Of a DNA stretch of 64,000 bases, positions 49,624 to 58,161 are shown piece after piece. The number at the start of each line of letters is the position of its first letter. Positions within the stretch are counted from its first letter, which is position 1. The notes under the pieces are model-generated. The model made no database searches. It worked only from the letters and a program-made list of their open reading frames with translations, and had not been told where the DNA came from. The stretch comes from CAYGLV01 sp964351025 (GTDB lineage Bacteria; Actinomycetota; Thermoleophilia; Gaiellales; Gaiellaceae). A program made the translations under genes and the position numbers. Location: the NCBI GenBank assembly GCA_964351025.1, contig CAYGLV010000005.1, positions 11,137-75,136 of the forward strand. The letters are read 5' to 3'.

Positions 49624-50673
49624 ATGAACAAGAGCATCCGTCTCGCCGTACTCGCGGCAACGAGCGCGCTCGCGCTCGCCGCGGCCGGCTCGGCCTTCGC
49701 GGCCTACACGCCGACGCTCGCGATCTCACCGGGCAACCTCGCGGCGGGCGGCGCCGGCGCGAACACGATCAAGATCACGTCGTCCGCCGCCGACGACGCG
49801 ACCGCGAAGATCTCGATCTACGCGCCGCTCGGCTACACCGTCAACCTGGGCCAGGCGGTCGGGGCGAAGATCGGCAAGGTCAACGCGCAGATCATCGCCA
49901 TCGCACTCGGCGGCGCGCTGCTGCCGCTCACCGGCGACATCGTCGTCGACGATCCCGCGAAGTACACGTCGGCTCCGGCCTCGGTCGCTTGCGCCGGAGC
50001 GACCGCGCACAGCGCGGTCTGGCTGCTGAACCTCTCGGTGGCCGGGCAGACGCTCGCGGTGCCGGTCTACGTGGACAAGACGACGGGCGCCGAGGCGACG
50101 TTCGCCTCGATGAAGCTCGTGACCTGCCTCGCGTCGCCGTACGCGACGATCGCTCAGGGCGGCAACTCGGTCGGAGCGAAGGCCGTGAGCATCGACTTCA
50201 CGTTCAACGGGGTGCTGACGAATCCAGCGGCGCCCGGCGACAGCACGTGGCGCGCGCTGTTCACGCCGTGGGCGGCGAGTTCCGGGACAGCGACCAATCC
50301 GGCCGGCACGATCGAGTCGCGCTCGATCGTCCGCCTACCCGGGTCGCTCACGTTCGCAGCCTCCCGCGGCAAGGTCAGCGGCAAGGTGAGCGCGGGCGGC
50401 AAGGGGCTCGGCGGCCTCAGAGTCCAGATCTGGGCCGGCCGGACGGCGAAGAAGCTCGCCAAGCTCGGCACCGTCAAGACGAAGAGCAACGGCAGCTTCT
50501 CGTACAAGACCAAGAAGGGCACCTTCTACCAGGCGAAGCTGACGCTCGGCACCCGGGGGAACACGACCGCCGGCTGTGCGGGCGGCTCCTTCCCGGCCTT
50601 CGCGCCGGTTCCCTGCGCGACGGCGACGATCGGTGGCTGGACGACGGCCAGCAAGAAGGTCAAGGGCAAGTAG
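49624..50673 (+). CDS. Secreted protein of unknown function with Lys/Gly-rich C-terminal beta domain
   Basis: 349 aa. Sec signal peptide MNKSIRLAVLAATSALALAAAGSAFA. The mature N-terminal part (about 30-220) is Ala/Thr/Ser-rich with a Cys pair. Residues ~230-345 hold a small beta-barrel-like stretch that opens GKVSGKVSAGGKGLGGLRVQIWAG and continues TAKKLAKLGTVKTKSNGSFSYKTKKG, reminiscent of carboxypeptidase-regulatory/Cna-B-like folds. A clear AGGAGGG precedes the ATG (TTG 49621 is possible). Closed by the hairpin at 50698. Confidence 0.75.
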   Translation: MNKSIRLAVLAATSALALAAAGSAFAAYTPTLAISPGNLAAGGAGANTIKITSSAADDATAKISIYAPLGYTVNLGQAVGAKIGKVNAQIIAIALGGALLPLTGDIVVDDPAKYTSAPASVACAGATAHSAVWLLNLSVAGQTLAVPVYVDKTTGAEATFASMKLVTCLASPYATIAQGGNSVGAKAVSIDFTFNGVLTNPAAPGDSTWRALFTPWAASSGTATNPAGTIESRSIVRLPGSLTFAASRGKVSGKVSAGGKGLGGLRVQIWAGRTAKKLAKLGTVKTKSNGSFSYKTKKGTFYQAKLTLGTRGNTTAGCAGGSFPAFAPVPCATATIGGWTTASKKVKGK

Positions 50674-50697
50674 CGCCGGAGACGGCGTCGGTAACGG

Positions 50698-50719
50698 GCG
50701 GGGCCCTCCGGGGCCCCGC
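50698..50719 (+). terminator. Terminator hairpin after the secreted protein gene
   Basis: Perfect 9-bp stem GCGGGGCCC / GGGCCCCGC with a TCCG tetraloop followed by TCCATTTCC, 25 bp past the stop. Confidence 0.7.
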
Positions 50720-50728
50720 TCCATTTCC

Positions 50729-50734
50729 TATGCT
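50729..50734 (+). promoter_or_regulatory. Putative -10 element of the DUF72 gene
   Basis: TATGCT ends 6 nt before the ATG at 50741, just behind the preceding terminator. Confidence 0.5.
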
Positions 50735-50740
50735 CGCCCG

Positions 50741-51601
50741 ATGGCGCGGGTCCGGATCGGGACGTGCAGCTGGGCCGACGAAGGCCTGCTGAAGACGTGG
50801 TACCCGCGCGGCGTCTCCTCTCCAGCGGCGCGGCTCGGGTACTACGCCGAGCGCTTCGACACGGTCGAGGTGGACTCGCCCTACTACGCCCTGCCCGACC
50901 CTGCGGTGGCTGGCCGCTGGGCGCAGCGAACGCCGGCGGAGTTCGTCTTCCACGTCAAGGCAAGCGGCGAGATGACGCTGCACCGGCCCGCCGAGCTCGA
51001 CGAGGCCTACCGGCAGTTCCGCGCCGCGCTCGAGCCGCTCGAGCTGTCGGGGAAGCTGCGCGGGGTGCTCGTCCAGTACCACCCCCGCTTCGTCAAGTCG
51101 CGCGAGGCGCTCGCCGAGCTCGAGCGCGTGCGGGAGCGCCTGGCGCCGCTCGTTCCGCTCGTCGAGTTCCGCCACCGCTCCTGGTTCGAGGAGGGAGAAG
51201 CGGCGGACACGCTCGCCTTCCTCGAGCGCCACGGGCTCGCCCATGTCTCGATCGACGCGCCGCGCACGCGCGCCTCGAATGTCGTGCCGCCGGTTGTCGC
51301 GGCAACGCACGCGGTCGCCTACGTCCGCTTCCACGGCCGCAACGCCAAGACGTGGAACATCCGCTCGGCGCGCTCGGCCGACCGCTTCGACTGACTCTAC
51401 TCGGGCGCGGAGCTGGCCGAGTGGGTCGAGCCGTTGGGGCGCCTCGCGCGCGAGGCGCACGAGGTCTACGCCATGTTCAACAACAACCGTGACGACTTCG
51501 CGCCGCGTGGTGCTGCCCTCCTCCGCGCGCTGCTCGACGAGGCGGGGATCGAAGCGAGCGGCGGCATCGAGCCGCCCCCGTCGGCCCCGACGCTGTTCTA
51601 G
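50741..51601 (+). pseudogene. DUF72 (YecE) family gene interrupted by an in-frame TGA
   Basis: The frame runs from ATG 50741 to TAG 51601 (286 residues plus one TGA at 51392-51394, codon 218). Before it: RIGTCSWADEGLLKTWYP, YYAERFDTVEVDSPYYALP, FVFHVKASGEMTLH, VRFHGRNAKTWNIRSA. After it: LYSGAELAEWVEPLGRLA and HEVYAMFNNNRDDFA, both conserved DUF72 blocks. The TGA occupies a position that is normally aromatic (RFD-x-LYS), so TGG-to-TGA is the simplest cause. No base is lost, so it may be a recent nonsense mutation, a base error, or recoding; I see no convincing SECIS. Function of the family is unknown. Confidence 0.8.
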
Positions 51602-51611
51602 ACCAGCGGTG

Positions 51612-51995
51612 CTACGTCGCCGCGGCGGCGGCGGACTCGAACGGGAGCTCAGGATCGCGCGACCACTCGTGCCAGGAGCCGACGTAGTTGCGCGCCTCGA
51701 AGCCGGCCCGGCGGAGGATCGTGACCGCGATCGCCGAGCGCGAGCCGGAGTGGCAGTACGCGACGATCTCCGCGCCTTCGGGGACACCGATGTGCGCGCG
51801 CACCAGCTCGGGCCGGCCGAGAGCGGCGAGCTCCTGCAGGTCGAGGTTGCGCGCGCCCGGGATGTGCCCCTGGCGAGGGTCGCACGGGTAGCCGCCGGCG
51901 CCGGAGAACTCGCGCGGTGTGCGCACGTCGATCACCACGAGCCCTTCCTCACCGATCCGGGAGGCGAGCTCCTCCCGAGTCACATCGACCGTCAC
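51612..51995 (-). CDS. Rhodanese-like sulfurtransferase
   Basis: 127 aa single-domain rhodanese. LVVIDVRTPREFSGAGGYPCDPRQGHIPGARNLDLQEL, then the active-site loop IVAYCHSGSRSAIAV with catalytic Cys, then RRAGFEARNYVGSWHEWSRDPELP. The GTG at 51995 overlaps the GST stop (GTGA), so it is co-translated. The ending W-x-x-W-S-R-D-P-x-x-P is common in thiosulfate sulfurtransferases acting near persulfide or glutathione metabolism. Confidence 0.9.
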   Translation of the reverse strand: MTVDVTREELASRIGEEGLVVIDVRTPREFSGAGGYPCDPRQGHIPGARNLDLQELAALGRPELVRAHIGVPEGAEIVAYCHSGSRSAIAVTILRRAGFEARNYVGSWHEWSRDPELPFESAAAAAT

Positions 51996-52561
51996 AGCGC
52001 CGCGACGACCTCCACCTCGGCGGCGACGGACGGCCGCTCGCAGCAGCGCTCCACCCAGGCGGCGAGCGTGGGCGCGAGTGCAATTCCCATCAGATCGCGG
52101 ATGCGGATCACCCACGGCACGTAGGAGACATCGGCGAGCCCGAAGCTCCGCCCCGAGAGGTAGGGCGACGCGGCGAGCAGCTCGCCGAGCGAGTCCAGCT
52201 GCTTGTCGAGGCGCTCTGCCGCGCCCTCCTCGCCGCGCCGGAAGGCGTAGTACGCGGACGAGAACGCGTCGAAGCGGAAGACGAGCAGCCGCGCCGCGGC
52301 GCGCTCGCCCGGGTCGGCGGGCCAGAGCGGCGGCTCGGGATAGCGCTCGTTCAGGAACTCGTCGATCACCGCCGACTCCGGCAGCAGCCACTCGTCCTCC
52401 TCGAGCACGGGCACCTTGCCGAGCGGATTCTTCTCGTAGATCCAGGCGGGCCGGTCGGAGAGGTCGATCTCGACCGTCTCGTACACGACGCCCTTCTCCG
52501 CGAGGACGATCCGCACGCGGGCACAGAATGGGCACCGTGCAGCGTCGTAGAGCGTCAGCAC
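51992..52561 (-). CDS. Glutathione S-transferase-like protein
   Basis: 189 aa. N-terminal thioredoxin-fold GST domain with a glutaredoxin-like CPFC (DAARCPFCARVRIVLAEKGVVYETVEID), KNPLGKVPVLEEDEWLLPESAVIDEFLNERYP (the ES motif for the gamma-Glu of the thiol), then the all-helical C-terminal domain (YLSGRSFGLADVSYVPWV). Actinobacteria mostly use mycothiol, so the cofactor may not be glutathione. Operon with the rhodanese. GTG start. Confidence 0.88.
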   Translation of the reverse strand: MLTLYDAARCPFCARVRIVLAEKGVVYETVEIDLSDRPAWIYEKNPLGKVPVLEEDEWLLPESAVIDEFLNERYPEPPLWPADPGERAAARLLVFRFDAFSSAYYAFRRGEEGAAERLDKQLDSLGELLAASPYLSGRSFGLADVSYVPWVIRIRDLMGIALAPTLAAWVERCCERPSVAAEVEVVAAL

Positions 52562-52571
52562 GACACGGATG

Positions 52572-53564
52572 CTACCGCTCGAGGATCGTTGCGCCCGGGA
52601 TCTCCGGCGCGTCCGCGAACCCGTGTTCCGCACCCTCCAGAGCCAGCACTGCGGCCAGGCCCGCGAGCAGCTCCCACGCCGGCGGCAGCTCGGCCGGAGA
52701 GCTCGCGGTCCGCGTGACCGCGCGCAACGCGTCCCGGTCGGCGCCGGCGAGACGGGAGACGACGGTGGGATTCGCCCCGAGCGCCATCACGTCCCCGGGC
52801 GGGAGCGGGCCGTAGAACTCGGGCACCGAGAGGTACTCGTCCACCACCCCGCCGCGGTCAAGGAGGATGTAGCGGACGACCTGCTCGACCTCGACGCCGA
52901 GAGCGAGCACGACGGCGCCCGTCCGGTCGGAGAGCTCGCGCGCGAGCCGTCGCAGCAGCGCCGGGTCCCGGTCGCAGGCGTCGTCGTAGACCCCGATCCA
53001 GCCGTTCCGGGCGGGAGACACGATGCTGCCGCGGGAGCCACCGCCCAGGCGCGGCACGAACTCGCGCACGGCCCGTTCGACGCGGCTCGCCTCATCGGTC
53101 TGGACGTGGATCGAGCCGAACGAGACGCCGCCGCCGACCTGGCGGACGTCCAGCGCGAGCACGAGGTTGCGCGACTCCTCCCGGAAGCCGAGCCGCTCGT
53201 AGAAGGCCAGAGCGCCGAGGTTCGCGTTCAGGAGCAGGTGGGTCGCGCCGCGGGCGCGCAGGTTCTCGATCACCGTCTCGACAAGCGCCTTGCCGGCGCC
53301 CGTGCGCCGCGCCCCGGCGGAGACGTAGAGGTCGCCGATGCGCGCGACGTGGTCCTCGAGCCAGGAGGAGACGAAGCCGACGAGCTGGCCGTCGTTCTCC
53401 GCGACGAACAGCGCGTTCGCGTCGAGGGCGCGGTCGAGCTCGGGCTCGTTCGCCTCCCAGGTGTTGTCCGCCCACGGCGGCAGGTCGACCGTCTCGGACT
53501 GCCAGAGCTCCCAGAGCCAGCGGAGCGCGTCGCGGTCGGCGTCGGTCGCGCGCCGGATCCTCAT
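52572..53564 (-). CDS. GNAT acetyltransferase with a second, GNAT-like half
   Basis: 330 aa. Residues 1-150 are a GNAT domain: MRIRRATDADRDALRWLWELW, LVGFVSSWLEDHVARIGDLYVSAGARRTGAGKALVETVIENLRARGA (acetyl-CoA loop R-x-x-G-x-G/A) and NLGALAFYERLGF. The second half (160-330) lacks a clear acetyl-CoA loop and looks regulatory. Substrate unknown. ATG overlaps the glycosylase stop by 4 bp. Confidence 0.83.
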   Translation of the reverse strand: MRIRRATDADRDALRWLWELWQSETVDLPPWADNTWEANEPELDRALDANALFVAENDGQLVGFVSSWLEDHVARIGDLYVSAGARRTGAGKALVETVIENLRARGATHLLLNANLGALAFYERLGFREESRNLVLALDVRQVGGGVSFGSIHVQTDEASRVERAVREFVPRLGGGSRGSIVSPARNGWIGVYDDACDRDPALLRRLARELSDRTGAVVLALGVEVEQVVRYILLDRGGVVDEYLSVPEFYGPLPPGDVMALGANPTVVSRLAGADRDALRAVTRTASSPAELPPAWELLAGLAAVLALEGAEHGFADAPEIPGATILER

Positions 53565-54388
53565 CCGATCGCCCTCGCGCCCACGAGCAGGTAGTGGGCC
53601 GACAGGTTCTCGAAGGGAGCGAACCGAGCGCCGAGAGCGCGTACTTCCGGGATCGACAGCATGCGACCATCACCATAGAAGCGGGAGACCGCCTTGCGCA
53701 GCGCGAGGTCGCCGGCAGGCCAGGCCCGGGGGCGGCCCAGGCAGCGGCCGAGGAACCAGTCGGCCGTCCACTCGCCCAGCCCGCGCACCGCAGTCAGTCG
53801 CGCCTTCACGTCCTCATCTGCCAGGCCGTCGAGCTCGGAATAGTCGAGCCCGGCCCGCGCCAGCCCGACGACGTACTCCGCCTTGCGGCGCGAGAAGCCG
53901 GAGGCGACGAGCTCATCATCGCTCACGCCCGCGATCCGCTCGGCGGACGGAAAGGTGTGCGCGAACGTGTGCCTCTCTCCGAAGCGCTCGACGAAGCGGC
54001 GGCGGATCGCGGCCGCCGAGTGGAGCGACACCTGCTGCGCGGTGATCGCGGTGACGAGGTGCTCGAACGGCTCGGGCAGGAGCGGCGGCCGGTAGCCCGC
54101 GAAACGTTCGACGAGTCGCGCGAGAACGGCATCCCGTTCAGCCCACGCCGTAAAGGCGGAGAGGTCGAAGGACACGCCGAGAAGGCGGCTCACCTCCGGC
54201 ACGATGGTGTCGCCCGCAGGCTCGACCGACACCCCGCCCCCCGCGGCCTCGATCCGCACCTCGCGCCCGGCGACGACGCGGTGCAGGCCGCCGTCGTGCC
54301 AGAGGAGCGCGGGATCGGGCCCGAAGACCCGGAACCGCTCGGTCGAGAGCAGAAAGTCGTACGGCTGCGGGAGGGCGAGCAGCGCCAT
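53561..54388 (-). CDS. DNA-3-methyladenine glycosylase II-like (AlkA, HhH-GPD)
   Basis: 275 aa base-excision enzyme. AlkA-type N-terminal beta domain, then LLPEPFEHLVTAITAQQVSLHSAAAIRRRFVERFG, helix-hairpin-helix LTAVRGLGEWTADWFLGRCLGRP and the catalytic Asp in AWPAGDLALRKAVSRFYG. ATG 54388 is preferred over upstream GTG/ATG codons because those fall in a terminator hairpin and TATGTT ends 7 nt before it. Confidence 0.9.
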   Translation of the reverse strand: MALLALPQPYDFLLSTERFRVFGPDPALLWHDGGLHRVVAGREVRIEAAGGGVSVEPAGDTIVPEVSRLLGVSFDLSAFTAWAERDAVLARLVERFAGYRPPLLPEPFEHLVTAITAQQVSLHSAAAIRRRFVERFGERHTFAHTFPSAERIAGVSDDELVASGFSRRKAEYVVGLARAGLDYSELDGLADEDVKARLTAVRGLGEWTADWFLGRCLGRPRAWPAGDLALRKAVSRFYGDGRMLSIPEVRALGARFAPFENLSAHYLLVGARAIG

Positions 54389-54395
54389 GTGCCCA

Positions 54396-54401
54396 AACAT
54401 A
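54396..54401 (-). promoter_or_regulatory. Putative -10 element of the glycosylase-GNAT operon
   Basis: TATGTT on the minus strand ends 7 nt before the ATG at 54388 and abuts the terminator stem. Confidence 0.45.
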
Positions 54402-54432
54402 GACACGAGGCCCCGGGCAGGGGCCTCGTGTC
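54402..54432 (-). terminator. Strong terminator hairpin after the secreted protein gene at 54458
   Basis: Perfect 13-bp stem GACACGAGGCCCC / GGGGCCTCGTGTC with a 5-nt loop, 25 bp past the stop on the minus strand. Confidence 0.75.
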
Positions 54433-54457
54433 CGTCGCCGGGCGGAGAGGGGCCGGG

Positions 54458-55126
<669 letters not shown>

Positions 55127-55262
55127 GGTGTCTTGCCTCCTGGTGGTTGCCTCCGGGCCAACCATCGAACGACGGCGTAAAGAGCCGAGGAGGGCCGCGT
55201 AACGATTGCGTCAACCGGCTGTAAGGAGTCCATGAGGACGAGTCCCCCACCCGAGTGACGGT

Positions 55263-55868
55263 CTACGCGGGCAAACCGTCGAGCCGCCGCGCGAGCTCGA
55301 CGAAGTCGGTCAGCGGCTCGTACGCGATCCCCTCGCCCTCAAGGTAGGCGGCGAGGCCGCCCAACGCGAAGACGCGCTCCGCCGCGCGCGCGGCACACCG
55401 GTCGGAGTAACCGTCGCCGGCGTAGACGACCGGCCCGGCCGGCAGAGAGGCGCGCTTGCACGGCTCGCCGCAGACCGGGCAGGGCGCCGCATCGCGAAAG
55501 CGCGCGCGCCAGCCGTCGGGGCCGGGCTCGAGCCGGTTCGCGTACAGCTCGACCTCGACCCCCTCCCGGGCGAGCAGGGGCTCGATCAGCTCGTGGAATC
55601 CGGCCGACACGACGAGCGGCTGGAAACGCCGCGCCAGCTCGGCGAACCCCTCGCGCACGCGCGCGTGCTCGACGAGGAAGCCCTGGATCTCGGCGAGCGG
55701 CGCCCGCACCGTCTCGAACTCGAGCGCGATCACCTCGTGCAGCGTCAGCTTCCGCCCGAGCGAGCGCTCCGCGTGCAGGTAGACCTCCGGGTCGCCGAAC
55801 TCGAGCAGGACCATGTGGAGCGTGTCCACCTCGGTGACGGTTCCGTCCCAGTCGAGCACGAGCCGCAT
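55263..55868 (-). CDS. HAD-family phosphatase (MtnX/phosphoserine-phosphatase-like)
   Basis: 201 aa. Motif I LVLDWDGTVTEVDT (DxDxT), a helical cap, motif II in LVVSAGFHELIEPLL, and motif III/IV VVYAGDGYSDRCAARAAERVFAL. A small CxxC pair (CPVCGEPC) sits in the body. The match is to the MtnX/phosphoserine phosphatase-like group; substrate unknown. ATG 55868 has CAGACT 6 nt upstream. Confidence 0.87.
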   Translation of the reverse strand: MRLVLDWDGTVTEVDTLHMVLLEFGDPEVYLHAERSLGRKLTLHEVIALEFETVRAPLAEIQGFLVEHARVREGFAELARRFQPLVVSAGFHELIEPLLAREGVEVELYANRLEPGPDGWRARFRDAAPCPVCGEPCKRASLPAGPVVYAGDGYSDRCAARAAERVFALGGLAAYLEGEGIAYEPLTDFVELARRLDGLPA

Positions 55869-55945
55869 CTCGTGAGTCTGCCTGGACTTCGGCTGTTGAC
55901 GCGTGGTCGGCGGCACCGCAGCCCGGGTGGCGCGACAATGGCGGC

Positions 55946-55978
55946 GTGAGCCCGCTCGAGCAGGTCGACAGAACGTGA
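55946..55978 (+). CDS. Possible 10-aa leader peptide overlapping the CDF transporter start
   Basis: GTG AGC CCG... encodes MSPLEQVDRT and stops at a TGA (55976-55978) that overlaps the GTG start of the transporter (GTGA). GACAAT ends 6 nt before it. It may couple ribosomes to the transporter start. It could also be chance. Confidence 0.3.
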   Translation: MSPLEQVDRT

Positions 55979-57318
55979 GTCCGCAGAGGCGCACCGCGCT
56001 GGTCTCGGTCGGGGCAGCCTGCGCGCTGATCGCGATCAAGCTGTCGGCCGGCATCGCGTCGGGCTCGCTCGGGCTCGTGTCCGAGGCGCTCCACTCGGGC
56101 ACCGACCTCGTCGCCGCGCTGCTCACGTTCTTCGCGGTCGGCGTCGCAACCCGGCCGGCCGACGAGCAGCACCAGTACGGGCACGGCAAGGCCGAGCATC
56201 TGGCCGCGCTCTTCGAGGCCGGGACGCTCGCGCTCGTCAGTATCGGAGTCGCGGGACTCGCGGCCGCGAGGCTCATCGGCTGGGTGCACATCACGGTCGA
56301 TCCCGCCTGGTGGACGTTCGTCGCCATCGGGGTCGTGCTCGCAATCGACGTCTCGCGCACGATCACCTCGCTGCGCACGGCCCGACGCTACGCCAGCGCA
56401 GCTCTGCTCTCGAACGCCCTCCACTTCGGCAGCGACTTCGCGGGCTCGCTCGCAGTGCTCGCAGGCCTGGTCGCTGTCTCGGCAGGCTGGCAGGCGGGCG
56501 ACTCCCTCGCGGCGCTGTTCATCGCTGCGCTCGTGCTGGGGGCCGCCGTGCGGCTGATGCGCCGCAACGTGGACGTGCTGATGGACCGCGCGCCGGCCGA
56601 CGCGGAAGCGGCGGCGCTCGCGGCGATCGCCCGCATCGAGCCGAGCATCGAGCTGCGCCGCCTGCGCGTCCGCCACGCCGCCGGCCGGAACTTCCTCGAC
56701 ATCGTGATCGGCGTCTCCCCGGGGGCTGCCGTCGGCCAGGGTCACGCCGCCGCAGACCGGGTCGAGGAGGCCCTCGAGCGCGCCCTCCCGGGTTCCGACG
56801 TTGTCGTGCACGTCGAGCCGCGGCTCGACGAGGAGACGGTGCGCGAGCGCGCGCACGCGGCCGCGCTCGGTGTCCCCCGGGTACGTGAGATCCACAACCT
56901 GACCGTGCTCGACCTCGGCACGGGCACCGAGCTCTCGCTGCACCTGAAGCTCCCGGGCGAGCTCTCACTCGACGAGGCGCACTCACTCGCCGAGCAGGTC
57001 GAGGGCGCGATCCGTGAGGCCGTGCCGGAGATCGACACGGTCCAGACGCACCTCGAGCCGCTCGCGGAGCCGGGGGTCGGGCGCGAGCTCCCCGCCGACC
57101 CGAGCGAGGTCGAACGGATCGTGCGGGAGGCGACCGGCGAGGCGCCGCGCAGCCTCCGCTTCCTGCGTACCGCCGACGGGATCGTGGTCTACCTAACGCT
57201 CGGGCTCGACCCCGAGAGCACGCTTGCCGAGGCCCACGCCCGCGCGAGCGCGATCGAGGCCCGGATCCACGCCGAGCGCCCCGAGATCGCCGACGTGATC
57301 GTTCACACGGAGCCCTAG
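55975..57318 (+). CDS. Cation diffusion facilitator with three C-terminal metal-domain repeats
   Basis: 447 aa, longer than usual CDFs (~300). TM region 1-205 with the metal-site motif ALHSGTDLVAALLTF (HxxxD), HQYGHGKAEHLAALFEAG, and the second HxxxD in ALHFGSDFAGS. Three ferredoxin-like CTD units follow: FLDIVIGVSPGA..VVVHVEP, ELSLHLKLPGEL..TVQTHLEP and IVVYLTLGLDPES..DVIVHTEP. Exports Zn/Fe/Mn-like cations by proton antiport; the metal is unknown. A longer frame from 55903 lacks homology. Confidence 0.9.
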   Translation: MSPQRRTALVSVGAACALIAIKLSAGIASGSLGLVSEALHSGTDLVAALLTFFAVGVATRPADEQHQYGHGKAEHLAALFEAGTLALVSIGVAGLAAARLIGWVHITVDPAWWTFVAIGVVLAIDVSRTITSLRTARRYASAALLSNALHFGSDFAGSLAVLAGLVAVSAGWQAGDSLAALFIAALVLGAAVRLMRRNVDVLMDRAPADAEAAALAAIARIEPSIELRRLRVRHAAGRNFLDIVIGVSPGAAVGQGHAAADRVEEALERALPGSDVVVHVEPRLDEETVRERAHAAALGVPRVREIHNLTVLDLGTGTELSLHLKLPGELSLDEAHSLAEQVEGAIREAVPEIDTVQTHLEPLAEPGVGRELPADPSEVERIVREATGEAPRSLRFLRTADGIVVYLTLGLDPESTLAEAHARASAIEARIHAERPEIADVIVHTEP

Positions 57319-57335
57319 CTGATAGAGCTTGCGCC

Positions 57336-58160
57336 GTGAGGCTCTGCATGTTCTGCCCCAACGACCGACCGATGGAACGCGGCTGGGCCGGGCGCATCGC
57401 CGGCGACCGCGTGATCCACCTCGCAGCGCAGACCCTTCAGTCGTTCTTCACCGGCGGCGGCACCGCGCGGGAGCACGCCGAGTACGCCCTCGCCGATGTG
57501 ACACTGCTCGCACCGGTGCTACACCCGCCCGCGGTGCGCGACTTCTACGCCTTCGAACAGCACGTCGTCACCACCAGCAGGCTGCGCGGACGCGAGGTGC
57601 CACCGGAGTGGTACGAGCTCCCCGCCTTCTACTTCTCGAATCCCGCGGCGATCTACGGGCCCGAGCAGGAGATCCCCTACCCCGAGGGGTCAGAGGCGCT
57701 CGACTACGAGCTCGAGGTGGCGGCCGTGATCGGCGCCGACGGGCAGATCGGCGGCTTCACGGTCATGAACGACTGGTCGGCACGCGACCTGCAGGGCAAG
57801 GAGATGCCGATCGGGCTCGGCCCGGCGAAAGGGAAGGACTTCGCGACGACCATCGGCCCGGTCGTCGTCACGCCGGACGAGTTCCGTGGCGACGAGGCCG
57901 TGATGGTCGCGCGCGTGAACGGCGAGGAACGCTCACGGGGCAACCTCTGCGACCTCAACTGGACATGGGAGCAGATCGTCGCCCAGGCCGCTCGGAACAC
58001 GGTCCTGCGTCCCGGCGACGTGATCGGCTCCGGCACGGTCGGCACCGGCTGCATCCTCGAAGCCGGGGACGGCCGCTGGCTTCAGCCGGGCGACGTGGTC
58101 GAGTTGGAGGTCGAGGGGATCGGAGTGCTGCGCAACACCGTCGGGCCGCGCCGGGCCTGA
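57336..58160 (+). CDS. Fumarylacetoacetate hydrolase family protein
   Basis: 274 aa FAH-fold enzyme. Metal-binding acidic residues in SEALDYELEVAAVIG (E-x-E) and FTVMNDWSARDLQGKEM (D), phosphate-like loop GPAKGKDFATTIGPVVVTPDE, ending SGTVGTGCILE and LQPGDVVELEVEGIGVLRNTV. Members hydrolyse C-C bonds of acylpyruvates or decarboxylate oxaloacetate; the exact substrate is open. GTG start 17 bp after the CDF stop; TAGAGC lies at 57323-57328. Confidence 0.9.
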   Translation: MRLCMFCPNDRPMERGWAGRIAGDRVIHLAAQTLQSFFTGGGTAREHAEYALADVTLLAPVLHPPAVRDFYAFEQHVVTTSRLRGREVPPEWYELPAFYFSNPAAIYGPEQEIPYPEGSEALDYELEVAAVIGADGQIGGFTVMNDWSARDLQGKEMPIGLGPAKGKDFATTIGPVVVTPDEFRGDEAVMVARVNGEERSRGNLCDLNWTWEQIVAQAARNTVLRPGDVIGSGTVGTGCILEAGDGRWLQPGDVVELEVEGIGVLRNTVGPRRA

Positions 58161-58161
58161 G

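Noticed and set aside
51392..51421. Second selenoprotein (DUF72 with Sec)
   Set aside because: The position is aromatic in the family rather than Cys, and the downstream hairpin lacks the GGTC-type apical loop. Kept only as a finding to check.
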